44,038 nucleotides of DNA from Bryobacterales bacterium (lineage in GTDB: Bacteria > Acidobacteriota > Terriglobia > Bryobacterales > Bryobacteraceae): positions 1 to 44,038 of the forward strand of contig JAOAPQ010000596.1 in the NCBI GenBank assembly GCA_025462965.1. Direction: 5' to 3'. Position 1 is the first letter of the stretch. Every line of letters begins with the position of its first letter. The notes under the pieces were generated by a model that was given only the letters and a program-made list of their open reading frames with translations, did no database searches and had not been told where the DNA came from. Positions 17,052-25,238 of the stretch are shown piece after piece. A program made the translations under genes and the position numbers.

Positions 17052-17810
17052 ATGCGAAAAACATTAATTGCCCTGATTATTAGTGTTCCGATGATTGCTT
17101 CGGGCGGCTTCAACAGATATTCTCCAGCTGAAGAAACGGCGATCGGAACGAAATCTTCCGAAATGTTCAAGAGCCAGCTTCGTGTCGTACATGACGCCCT
17201 GATCGACGCATACGTGGGGCAACTGACGGCGAAGCTCGCCGGTCAGGTGAAATCGCCGTTCCATTACTCGGTGGTTGTGTTCGCCGGTGCGGTTCCCGAA
17301 AGGTCGCGACGTAATGCGTTCGTCATGCTGGCGGACTACATGAGAACAGACTTTCGAGAGCCGTTGAGCGTGGCCGGCGGCGCGATTTTTGTTCCGCTCA
17401 GCATGCTCGCCGACGCTCCCCGCGAGGAGTGGTTCGCTTTTCAAATTGCGCACGCAATGGCGCACATTGCGTCCCATCACGCCGCCCGGCTCGAGAGCCG
17501 AATGGAACTCGTAGCGATGCCGGACGTCAAGGGAAGCTTCCCGGATCCCGCCGTGGCGGGTCCGGCATTCCTGTCGTCGAGCCATGGATTCGAACTGGAT
17601 GCGGACGGGGAGGCTGTCTCCGTGTTGTCCGATGCGGGCTACGATGCGAACAGGGTTCTGCCTCTGGGCGGTCCCGCCGGAGTTAAGACCGAGCGGCGGG
17701 AGGAAAGTCTCGCCAAGGTTGTCGCCCGGCTTCCGAAGAGAGATTACGGTAATTCGCAGGCCGGTTTCGTTGAGGCGAAGCGGGCGGCCGCGAGCCATCT
17801 GCAGGAGTGA
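17052..17810 (+). CDS. M48-like metallopeptidase homologue with degenerate active site (HAMAH)
   Basis: A 252-residue exported protein (signal peptide about 1-18, MRKTLIALIISVPMIASGG) that resembles periplasmic M48 zinc peptidases of the BepA/LoiP type. The fold markers are present: the helix with His134 and His138 (QIAHAMAHIASHHAARLESR) and the third zinc ligand region ELDADGEAVSVLSDAGYD (Glu181, Asp185). However, the general base Glu of HExxH is Ala135, so the motif reads HAMAH. Zinc could still bind, but normal peptide hydrolysis should be lost. This suggests a chaperone-like or regulatory pseudoenzyme, or a gene in decay; the frame itself is intact. It is divergent from the large secreted protein gene. 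Confidence 0.8.
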   Translation: MRKTLIALIISVPMIASGGFNRYSPAEETAIGTKSSEMFKSQLRVVHDALIDAYVGQLTAKLAGQVKSPFHYSVVVFAGAVPERSRRNAFVMLADYMRTDFREPLSVAGGAIFVPLSMLADAPREEWFAFQIAHAMAHIASHHAARLESRMELVAMPDVKGSFPDPAVAGPAFLSSSHGFELDADGEAVSVLSDAGYDANRVLPLGGPAGVKTERREESLAKVVARLPKRDYGNSQAGFVEAKRAAASHLQE

Positions 17811-17988
17811 GCTCCGCAGGCGTGGGCCAACCTACCACTCGAAACGACGTCGGCGAATGCCCAGCAGCGCCCCGGGCACATGTTAGGTACTTCAATCCGT
17901 GGCTGAAGCGCGATCCGGCGGACGATGGGTTTTGAGCTGGTTTCAGCGGGACCCGATGGGCCTCCGGTTCGTCTGATTTCCCGACTCG

Positions 17989-18430
17989 CGGCGAATCGAC
18001 GAGCACTCCCGCCTCGGCTCGGCCTTCGCGCAACTCGCCGCCCGCCCCGAGCTCCACCTGCTCGACCGCTACGAAACCCGCCTCCACCGCATGTACCAGC
18101 GCTCGCTCCAAAACTTCCTCCCCCTGCGCAATCTCGCCGACGAAAATCCGCAGGCCCCAGAGGAACCGGCATTCCGAACAACCCGCCGAAAACACCGCTC
18201 CGCCAAACGAACCTACATCGGAACGACCCGTTCCGAATCAGGAAGCTGAACCCCCATCCGTCTCCCCTGCACCATCCAACCCCGAGCCCTCCGCGCCCCC
18301 TACGGTGACCGGAACCTTCCAATCCGGCCAACTCATCTTCCGGAGCGTTCGACCCACCTCATGCGTATCCGGGTCGAACACCGCAACTGTATGCGCAAAG
18401 CCTGCCGCCCCGCCGTGGCCTTATGTGATA
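17989..18430 (+). pseudogene. fragment of a conserved acidobacterial hypothetical protein, 5'-truncated and frameshifted
   Basis: From 17989 the frame reads RLGSAFAQLAARPELHLLDR then YETRLHRMYQRSLQNFLPLR and stops at 18247-18249. The neighbouring frame continues in matching Pro/Ser-rich style (NEPTSERPVPNQEAEPPSVS, then GTFQSGQLIFRSVRPTSCVS). The charged helix with DRYETRLHRMYQR resembles the C-terminal part of short hypothetical proteins that I recall as recurrent in Solibacter-like genomes, function unknown. The N-terminal part is missing, and a one-base frameshift near 18190 breaks the rest. The remaining bases of 17811-17988 hold nothing I can identify. Confidence 0.45.
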
Positions 18431-18447
18431 TGCTCCGCACGATTGAA

Positions 18448-19605
18448 ATGCGGAAATGGACACTGGCGCTCGTAGCCCTGCTCACCCTGGCCGGCAAGGT
18501 TCAAAATCAAACGGGCCCCGAATGGGTGCGGCACGTAATAGTGGAGGGCTTTCCAACCCAAACAGTAGTTGCCGCGGACTTTACGGGCGACGGCCGCATG
18601 GACGTTATCACCGGCGACATCACGCCCGGCCATGAGAGGACGATCCTCTATGTCGCGCCGGATTGGAAGCCGGTCGTCCTTCGCACCGGTATCCGAACGA
18701 TTTATAGCGTTGCCATGGACGTGGATGGCGACGGCAAACTCGACTTAGTCGCGTCGCGCTATCATCCCGGTCTCATCTACTGGCTCGAGCGGCCCAAAGA
18801 TCCGCTTCATGACGAGTGGCCCTACCACGTCGTCGACGATTCGGCGCAGAGCGGCGTTGACGGCGTTCACGGCCTCTGGGCGGGCGACGTTGATCGTGAC
18901 GGCAAGCTCGACTTGATCGCCAGCAGCGGTCAGCCGAAAGGCGCGTTTCCGGATTCGCTCGCATGGTTCCGCGTCCCGCCGAGTCCACGGAGCGCCGCGC
19001 ACTGGGATCGGTATATTGTGGCTGACCGAGATGCGCCCGGCCTGAGCCATTACATCGGATTCGGTGATGTGAACGGCGATGGTCGCCCTGACATCGCAAG
19101 TGCCGCCAAGGATTCTCCAGGCGGCAACTGGTTTGCCTGGTGGGAGCAGGGTCAGGATCCGCGGAAGCCCTGGAAGAAGCACCTGATTGCCGAAAACCAG
19201 TTCGGCGCGACGAACATTCTGATCGCTGACTTGAACGGCGATGGCAAGCCGGACTTCGTGGCATCGCGAGGGCACGGTCAAGGCATCACTTGGTACGAGG
19301 CTCCCAAGTGGACCCCTCATGACCTCAGTACGGATATCAAAGGGCCGCATTCGCTCGCGATCGGCGACATGAATGGTGACGGCGCGCCGGATGTTGTGAC
19401 GGTCGCCAAAGATTCCCGGCTCGCTGCCTGGTTTGAGAACGATGGCAAAGGTAATTTCAAAGAGCACCGCATCGCCGAAGGCCAATCCGCCTACGACATT
19501 CGCCTGGTGGACATGGATGGAGATGGAGACCTGGACATCCTTGTGGCCGGGTTTGAAAGCAACAATGTCGTTTGGTACGAGAACCGCCTCGCGAAAACGA
19601 GATAG
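18448..19605 (+). CDS. secreted FG-GAP/VCBS-repeat beta-propeller protein
   Basis: About 385 residues: a signal peptide (MRKWTLALVALLTLAGKVQNQ) followed by at least six FG-GAP/VCBS-type repeats, each with a calcium-binding DxDGDGxxD-like loop: ADFTGDGRMDVI, MDVDGDGKLDLV, GDVDRDGKLDLI, GDVNGDGRPDIA, ADLNGDGKPDFV, GDMNGDGAPDVV and VDMDGDGDLDIL. This should fold as a propeller that binds Ca2+ and a partner or ligand outside the cytoplasm. The frame is open to 18361, and a second ATG lies at 18430. The ATG at 18448 was chosen because it places the signal peptide at the N-terminus. It ends 9 bases before a PQQ dehydrogenase gene, implying one transcript and possibly a related periplasmic task. No enzyme motif is visible. 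Confidence 0.88.
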   Translation: MRKWTLALVALLTLAGKVQNQTGPEWVRHVIVEGFPTQTVVAADFTGDGRMDVITGDITPGHERTILYVAPDWKPVVLRTGIRTIYSVAMDVDGDGKLDLVASRYHPGLIYWLERPKDPLHDEWPYHVVDDSAQSGVDGVHGLWAGDVDRDGKLDLIASSGQPKGAFPDSLAWFRVPPSPRSAAHWDRYIVADRDAPGLSHYIGFGDVNGDGRPDIASAAKDSPGGNWFAWWEQGQDPRKPWKKHLIAENQFGATNILIADLNGDGKPDFVASRGHGQGITWYEAPKWTPHDLSTDIKGPHSLAIGDMNGDGAPDVVTVAKDSRLAAWFENDGKGNFKEHRIAEGQSAYDIRLVDMDGDGDLDILVAGFESNNVVWYENRLAKTR

Positions 19606-19614
19606 ATTCTGACA

Positions 19615-21783
19615 ATGCGGATCCTCTGCGTGGCCATGCTCGCCGCGACGGCGGCGATGCCCGTTCGGGCGCAAACCGATTGGCCTGTTTACGGCCATGA
19701 TCCAGGTGGGATGAAGTTTTCGCCGCTGACGCAAATTAATACAACGAATATCGCGAAATTGGAGCGCGCGTGGACATATCACACCGGCGAAAAAGGCCGG
19801 CAATTCGAATCCACGCCTCTGGTGGTTGGCGGTGTGATGTACGTCTCCACTCAGCAGCAGCGCATCGTTGCGCTGGAGCCCGAGACCGGTAAAGAGATCT
19901 GGAAGTACGATCCGAAGGCCCGCGCCAGAGAGCATAGGGGCGTTTCTTATTGGGCTGGCGACCGGCAGACACCTCCGCGAATTGTGTTCGGAACCGGAGA
20001 CGGCCGATTGATCGCGCTGGATGCAAGAACAGGCAATCCGGCGGTGGACTTCGGGGACAATGGGGTCGTCGATTTGCGCGTTGGGGTAGCGGATAAGTAT
20101 CCAAAAGCTGGTTATGCGATTACCTCGCCCCCGGCAATCTATCGCAACCTGGTGATCGTCGGACCCAACACGCAGGAAGGGCCTAGCCACGGGCCGAGCG
20201 GAGATCCGCGCGCTTTCGACGTTCGCACGGGGAAGCTGGTCTGGAGATTTCATACAGTGCCTCAGCCGGGCGAGCCTGGGAATGAGACGTGGGGACCGGA
20301 TGGGTGGAAGGAACGTTCCGGTCCGAGCCTGTGGGGCGTGATGACCGTGGATACGGAGCGCGGCCTTGTCTTCCTGCCGACCGGCAACCCGGCCGATAGC
20401 TTCTACGGCGGGGACCGCAAGGGAACCAACCTTTACGCCAACTGTGTCGTTGCACTGGATGCGGCCACCGGCAAGCTTCGCTGGTATTACCAGATCGTGC
20501 ATCACGATATCTTCGATTACGATGTAACCGGCGCGCCGGCCCTGATCGATGTAGTGCAAAACGGTAAGCGAATCCCCGCCGTTGCGGAGATCACGAAAAT
20601 GGGCCTGTTGTTCATTCTCAACCGGCTCGACGGTAAACCGGTCTTCGGTGCGGAGGAACGCCCGGTAGCGAAAAGCGACGTCCCGGGCGAGGAAGCCTGG
20701 CCCACCCAACCGTTTCCATTGAAGCCGCCGCCTCTCGCGCGCATGAGTTTGAAGCGGGATGAAATCGCCAGGCGGACTCCGGAATCCGAGCGCTATTGCA
20801 GGGAGCTATTCGATCAGCTTCACGAAGGAGGACCGTACACGCCGTACGGCATGGCAAAGGCAACCTTGCTGTTTCCAGGCGCAATGGGCGGAGGCAACTG
20901 GGGCGGGGTTTCGTTCGATCCTAAGTTGGGATACGTCTTCGTCAATACGAGCAACATGGGCGCGATGGGCCATATAGTTCCCGTGCCGGCGGGGTCGCCG
21001 ATGCCGTATCGCAACGAGAGCGGCTACGCGCGATTCCTCGATCAGGATCAGTATCCCTGCCAGCAGCCGCCGTGGGGCGAGTTGAGCGCGGTGAATGCGA
21101 ACACCGGCGATATCGCGTGGAAGGTGCCCCTGGGTAGTTTCGAGGAGCTGGAAGCGCAGGGTTTCAAGAATGCCGGCACGCCGAACGTGGGCGGGACTAT
21201 TGCCACGGCGGGCGGCTTGGTCTTCGTCGCCGCAACCAACGATTCGAAATTCCGCGCATTCGATTCCCGCACCGGCAAAGAATTGTGGACGGGTCGGCTT
21301 GACGCGACAGGCAACTCCACGCCGATAACATATCAGGGGCGGCATGGAAAACAATACGTGGCGATCACTGCGGGCGGTCCCGATCATTTGCGGAATGTCG
21401 GCGACAATTCAAAGAACAACGCCGACAGCCTGATTGTTTTTGCGTTGCCCGGCGGCAACGTCACGACACCCAATCTCACCAGCAAGAACGTTTCGCCTCC
21501 CTCGGCCAAAAAGGCTGCTTCCACCGCAGTCGCCGCGATCACAAATGGACGCTTGCCGGAAGGGGAGGGAAGAGACGTTGTGGTGCGGATGTGCACGAGA
21601 TGCCATGGAGCGGGGACGTTTGCCAATAGCAGAATGAATCGGAACGAATGGCAGGACGAAGTGGATGACATGATCGCCCGCGGAGCTGTTGGTACCAATG
21701 ATGAAGTCCGAACGGTCGTGGACTACTTGGCCGCCAATCTCGGCGGCAGTTCCGGATCGCAGAAACAGCCGCGGCGAAAGTAG
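19615..21783 (+). CDS. PQQ-dependent dehydrogenase fused to C-terminal cytochrome c domain
   Basis: A 722-residue periplasmic quinoprotein. The signal peptide (about 1-20, ending PVRAQ) is followed by an eight-bladed propeller-type PQQ domain beginning DWPVYGHDPGGMKFSPLTQI, the classic first blade of glucose/alcohol quinoproteins. Blade motifs recur, for example GDGRLIALDARTG, VVALDAATGKLRWYYQ and LSAVNANTGDIAWKVPLG. No vicinal Cys-Cys pair of methanol dehydrogenases was seen, so it is closer to glucose-dehydrogenase-like or sugar-alcohol quinoproteins. The tail (about 640-715) is a class I cytochrome c with heme site C660-T-R-C663-H664. It should oxidise an alcohol or sugar and hand electrons to its own heme and then to the respiratory chain. 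It follows the FG-GAP gene by 9 bases. The substrate is unknown. Confidence 0.92.
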   Translation: MRILCVAMLAATAAMPVRAQTDWPVYGHDPGGMKFSPLTQINTTNIAKLERAWTYHTGEKGRQFESTPLVVGGVMYVSTQQQRIVALEPETGKEIWKYDPKARAREHRGVSYWAGDRQTPPRIVFGTGDGRLIALDARTGNPAVDFGDNGVVDLRVGVADKYPKAGYAITSPPAIYRNLVIVGPNTQEGPSHGPSGDPRAFDVRTGKLVWRFHTVPQPGEPGNETWGPDGWKERSGPSLWGVMTVDTERGLVFLPTGNPADSFYGGDRKGTNLYANCVVALDAATGKLRWYYQIVHHDIFDYDVTGAPALIDVVQNGKRIPAVAEITKMGLLFILNRLDGKPVFGAEERPVAKSDVPGEEAWPTQPFPLKPPPLARMSLKRDEIARRTPESERYCRELFDQLHEGGPYTPYGMAKATLLFPGAMGGGNWGGVSFDPKLGYVFVNTSNMGAMGHIVPVPAGSPMPYRNESGYARFLDQDQYPCQQPPWGELSAVNANTGDIAWKVPLGSFEELEAQGFKNAGTPNVGGTIATAGGLVFVAATNDSKFRAFDSRTGKELWTGRLDATGNSTPITYQGRHGKQYVAITAGGPDHLRNVGDNSKNNADSLIVFALPGGNVTTPNLTSKNVSPPSAKKAASTAVAAITNGRLPEGEGRDVVVRMCTRCHGAGTFANSRMNRNEWQDEVDDMIARGAVGTNDEVRTVVDYLAANLGGSSGSQKQPRRK

Positions 21784-21791
21784 CAGGACTC

Positions 21792-21813
21792 GTCGTTATG
21801 CTGTCGTTATGCT
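21792..21813 (+). repeat. exact tandem 11-bp direct repeat overlapping the -35 of the second TonB receptor
   Basis: GTCGTTATGCT occurs twice with no gap (21792-21802 and 21803-21813). The last T of the second copy is the first base of the TTGACA -35 box. The spacing is about one helical turn, as expected for an activator that binds as a head-to-tail dimer. Confidence 0.7.
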
Positions 21814-21841
21814 TGACACTCCGGGACCCTGTGAATAGACT
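21813..21841 (+). promoter_or_regulatory. sigma70-like promoter for the second TonB receptor
   Basis: TTGACA at 21813-21818, a 17-base spacer, and TAGACT at 21836-21841 (four of six -10 matches). GGGAGG at 21858-21863 lies six bases before the ATG at 21870. Confidence 0.65.
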
Positions 21842-21869
21842 GTGAGGCGCCAAAGGTGGGAGGTCCCGT

Positions 21870-24800
21870 ATGAAAGCCGGTTTAAACGCCCGCGTTCTCT
21901 GGATTGGCTCGGTGTGCTGGAGCGTGTCCCTCGTCCTTTTCACGATTGCGCCGGATCAGGCGCGAGGACAACTCCTTCAGGGCGCCATCGACGGTAATGT
22001 CAACGATTCGAGCGGGGCGGCGGTCGTCGGCGCCAAAGTAATCGCCACGGATCAGGCAACCGGTTTTGTGCGCGATACCGTGACCATTACGACGGGGGCA
22101 TACACGTTCCCCATCCTGCTGCCGGGAATTTATACCGTTACCATCGGCATGCCGGGTTTCCAGACTTACACGCGCACGGGAGTCGAAGTGACAGTGCAGA
22201 CGGTCACGCGCGTGGACGTCTCGCTGAGCGTTGGCGCAGTGAACGAGAACGTGACCGTATCGGCCCTGGCAGCGACGCTCCAGGCGGACCGGGCCGACGT
22301 TCGATCCGAACTCAGCGGAAAGCTTTTAGAAAGCCTGCCGGTACCAATTGGCCGCAACTATCAGATGCTCTTCACTACGATTCCCGGTGTTTCGCCGCCC
22401 CAAAACTCGCACTCGTTCAGCGCCAACGGCAGCCGGTCTCTTGCGTTCACCGTCAACGGTGGGAACGTGAACGCCAACGACACGCGCGTCGATGGCGCCG
22501 GCACGAGGAACTACTCCGCTTCGGATGTCATTCTGTATATCCCTTCGCTGGATGCCATTGAGACGGTGAACATAGCGACCAACTCGTTCGACGCGGACCA
22601 ATCCGCGGGCGGCGGGTTCGTCAGCGTCACCGTTAAGAGCGGAGCCAACGCACTCCATGGATCTTTGTTTGAGACCCACGCCGACCAGCATCTCGAAGCT
22701 TATCAGTGGTCCGCGAATCGCAGCCGGCCGAAACTGCCTTTCATCAACAACCAGTTCGGCGGAACGCTTGGCGGCCCAATTATCAAAGATAAGTTATTCT
22801 ACTTCGCGAGCTATGAGGGAGTCCGCCTCGTTCAGGGCAACGCAGTACAGGCCCAGGTTCCCACCCCCGCAATGAAAGCGGGTAATCTTTCCGCTTCTTC
22901 GACTCCGATCTACGATCCGTCGACGGGGAATGCAAACGGCAGCGGCCGAACCCAGTTCCCTGGTAATATCGTTCCGGCATCGCGGATCGACCCGGGCGTC
23001 CAGGCCTTGATCGCCAACGGCGCGTGGCCCAATCCGAACCAGCCGGGCACGGGAGTCTTCGGCCTGGGCCAGAACTTCCAATGTACGGGCTGCCAGGGGA
23101 ATAGCGGCACGCGGCGGGATCAGATCGACGCAAAAGTGAACTGGAATCCGAGCTCTAAACTAAGCACTTTCGTCCGTTTCGGCCTGAACAACGGCGACTG
23201 GTACAACCCTCAAATTTTCGGCTTACTCGGTGGACCCGTCGTGAGTCCGACTAACATATCCGCCGGAGTTGGAGGAGCCACCGTTTATAACGATACGGTT
23301 TCGGCAACTTACGTATTCAGTCCCCACCTGCTGGCCGACGCATACTTCGGCTACTCTCGCATTAATATGTACAGCAGGCAGCCATATCAGGACCAGAACC
23401 TTGGCTCGACGTTGCTGGCGATTCCAGGCCTATCCACCGCGGGTCTGCCGCGGAACAAACAACTTGATTATGGCGGACTGCCCCTGCTCACCATTGATGG
23501 CTTCGCGAGTCTTGGTCCGGCTAATACTTTCCAGCCGCAGGCCTATAGCGATCCGGAGAAGAACTTTAGCGCGAGTATCAACTGGCTCAAAGGCGCCCAC
23601 AACGTTCGCTCAGGTTTCGAAGCCGACCTGCAGGACTCCAACGAGGCTCAGTATCAGACCGCCAGTTCCAGTTTCATCACCAATGCCGGAGGTTTTCATT
23701 TTACTCAGGGCACTACACAAATCCAGGGCGGTCCGGCCGGCAATGACTTGAACGCGTTCGGTTCGTTTCTGCTGGGCCTTCCGCAAGACTCCGGTAAGAT
23801 CTATCAGTTTCCGAACGAGTATTACACGCGTAACAAGACCTTTGCCGTCTACTTTAGAGATCGCTGGGAGGTTACCCCGAAGCTGACTCTGAGTTATGGG
23901 GCTCGTTGGGACTATTTCCAGTTTCCCAGGCGCGTAGGTACGGGTGTCGAGTTCTACAATCCACAAAGCGCTACCATGTCGATCTGCGGAATCGGCTCCG
24001 TTCCTGCCGATTGCGGAATCACCAGAGATCGGCAGCGCATCGACCCGCGGCTGGGAGTCGCGTACCGCGTTACGAATTCGACAGTCATCCGGGCCGGATA
24101 CAGCATGGCTGTTGATCCAATTCTCTTTCTTGGTTTTACAAACCTAGGAAGCAGGAACTTCCCGTACGTGTATGCGCAGGTTCTCCTCCCGCCCAATAGT
24201 CTTTCTTACGCCACGACTCTGCGCCAGGGTATCCCCGTGGTGACGGCGCCCGATCTCAGCACCGGGACCGTTACCGTGCCGTTCTTCGCTTCTGTCAATA
24301 CTTACAACAACGCCAACTACGTCCGGGGCTATGTCCAGACATGGAACTTCACGGTCGAGCAGCGGCTAAAGAGCTGGCTTGGCTCTGCGGGCTATGTCGG
24401 TTCGCGAGCCATCGATCCGCAGAACAATCTGCAGATGAACTGGTCGCCGATTAACGGCGGCACGGCCGGGGAAGTCCTGAATAAGCTGACCGGGCGTACC
24501 GCTTCCACCCAGTACATCGGCACGCTGGGAACGAACACGTATGACTCGCTGCAGATGCGCACGCAAGGCCGCTTCAGCGGAACCCAGGTGAATCTGACCT
24601 ATACATTCAGTAAGGCTCTGGGCTACGCAATCTCCCCTCAGGTGGTGATCCCTCAGTACTATCATTTGAACCGCGGACCTCAAGCCACTGATATCGCCCA
24701 TGCGTTTTCAGCGAGCACCTTCGCCGACCTGCCCTTTGGCACGGGCAAGCCCTGGGCATACACCGGACTCGCGTCGAAGCTGGCCGGTGGGTGGCAGATT

Positions 24801-25238
24801 AGTGCGGTCGTTGTCGCTCACAGCGGACTTCCATTTACCGCCACCGCCTCAACCGCGACGCTGAACGCCCCCTTTTCGGGTCAGTTTGCGGATTGCATCA
24901 GCTCCCCGCAAAAGATCGGCAGCATCTATCAATGGTATGACCGATCGGCTTTTGCGGTGCCCGCGTCCGGACGCTTCGGGACGTGCGGAACCAACAGCCT
25001 GAGAGGCCCCGGGCTCTTCAACGTCAACCTCGGAGTAAACCGTAATTTCAAGATCCTGGAGCGATTTCAGTTAAGTTTTCGGGCAGACATGTTCAATACG
25101 GCGAATACGCCGCACCACTCGCTCGGGAATACTTCGATCAACAGCGGCACGTTTTTGCAGGCGATCGGCATCATTAACACCGGACTGGAAGGCATCGAAC
25201 AACGGGCCGTGCGGTTCTCGCTCCGCTTAAGTTGGTGA
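21870..25238 (+). CDS. TonB-dependent receptor, Oar-like (second copy)
   Basis: A 1122-residue outer-membrane receptor of the same class as the one at 5242-8712 but divergent in sequence. The N-terminal membrane/signal segment is long (about 1-33), followed by a carboxypeptidase regulatory-like domain (about 38-120; IDGNVNDSSGAAVVGAKVIA, YTFPILLPGIYTVTI), a plug (about 125-270; PIGRNYQMLFTTIPGVSPPQ, GGFVSVTVKSGANALHGSLF) and a barrel ending FSLRLSW, an aromatic C-terminus typical of barrel proteins. It has its own promoter with a tandem repeat, so it may be regulated separately from the PQQ dehydrogenase upstream. Its final 12 bases overlap the end of the oppositely oriented ankyrin gene. The substrate is unknown. 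Confidence 0.95.
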   Translation: MKAGLNARVLWIGSVCWSVSLVLFTIAPDQARGQLLQGAIDGNVNDSSGAAVVGAKVIATDQATGFVRDTVTITTGAYTFPILLPGIYTVTIGMPGFQTYTRTGVEVTVQTVTRVDVSLSVGAVNENVTVSALAATLQADRADVRSELSGKLLESLPVPIGRNYQMLFTTIPGVSPPQNSHSFSANGSRSLAFTVNGGNVNANDTRVDGAGTRNYSASDVILYIPSLDAIETVNIATNSFDADQSAGGGFVSVTVKSGANALHGSLFETHADQHLEAYQWSANRSRPKLPFINNQFGGTLGGPIIKDKLFYFASYEGVRLVQGNAVQAQVPTPAMKAGNLSASSTPIYDPSTGNANGSGRTQFPGNIVPASRIDPGVQALIANGAWPNPNQPGTGVFGLGQNFQCTGCQGNSGTRRDQIDAKVNWNPSSKLSTFVRFGLNNGDWYNPQIFGLLGGPVVSPTNISAGVGGATVYNDTVSATYVFSPHLLADAYFGYSRINMYSRQPYQDQNLGSTLLAIPGLSTAGLPRNKQLDYGGLPLLTIDGFASLGPANTFQPQAYSDPEKNFSASINWLKGAHNVRSGFEADLQDSNEAQYQTASSSFITNAGGFHFTQGTTQIQGGPAGNDLNAFGSFLLGLPQDSGKIYQFPNEYYTRNKTFAVYFRDRWEVTPKLTLSYGARWDYFQFPRRVGTGVEFYNPQSATMSICGIGSVPADCGITRDRQRIDPRLGVAYRVTNSTVIRAGYSMAVDPILFLGFTNLGSRNFPYVYAQVLLPPNSLSYATTLRQGIPVVTAPDLSTGTVTVPFFASVNTYNNANYVRGYVQTWNFTVEQRLKSWLGSAGYVGSRAIDPQNNLQMNWSPINGGTAGEVLNKLTGRTASTQYIGTLGTNTYDSLQMRTQGRFSGTQVNLTYTFSKALGYAISPQVVIPQYYHLNRGPQATDIAHAFSASTFADLPFGTGKPWAYTGLASKLAGGWQISAVVVAHSGLPFTATASTATLNAPFSGQFADCISSPQKIGSIYQWYDRSAFAVPASGRFGTCGTNSLRGPGLFNVNLGVNRNFKILERFQLSFRADMFNTANTPHHSLGNTSINSGTFLQAIGIINTGLEGIEQRAVRFSLRLSW

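Noticed and set aside
17683-18331. Overlapping minus-strand frames of 170 and 195 codons in the gap before the FG-GAP gene
   Set aside because: Their products are Gly/Arg-rich and low in complexity, and the plus strand there carries a recognisable pseudogene fragment.
18745-20709. A 654-codon open frame on the minus strand across the FG-GAP and PQQ dehydrogenase genes
   Set aside because: The plus-strand products have clear family motifs throughout this stretch. The antisense product is Arg/His-rich with no recognisable domain, as expected of a shadow frame in GC-rich DNA.
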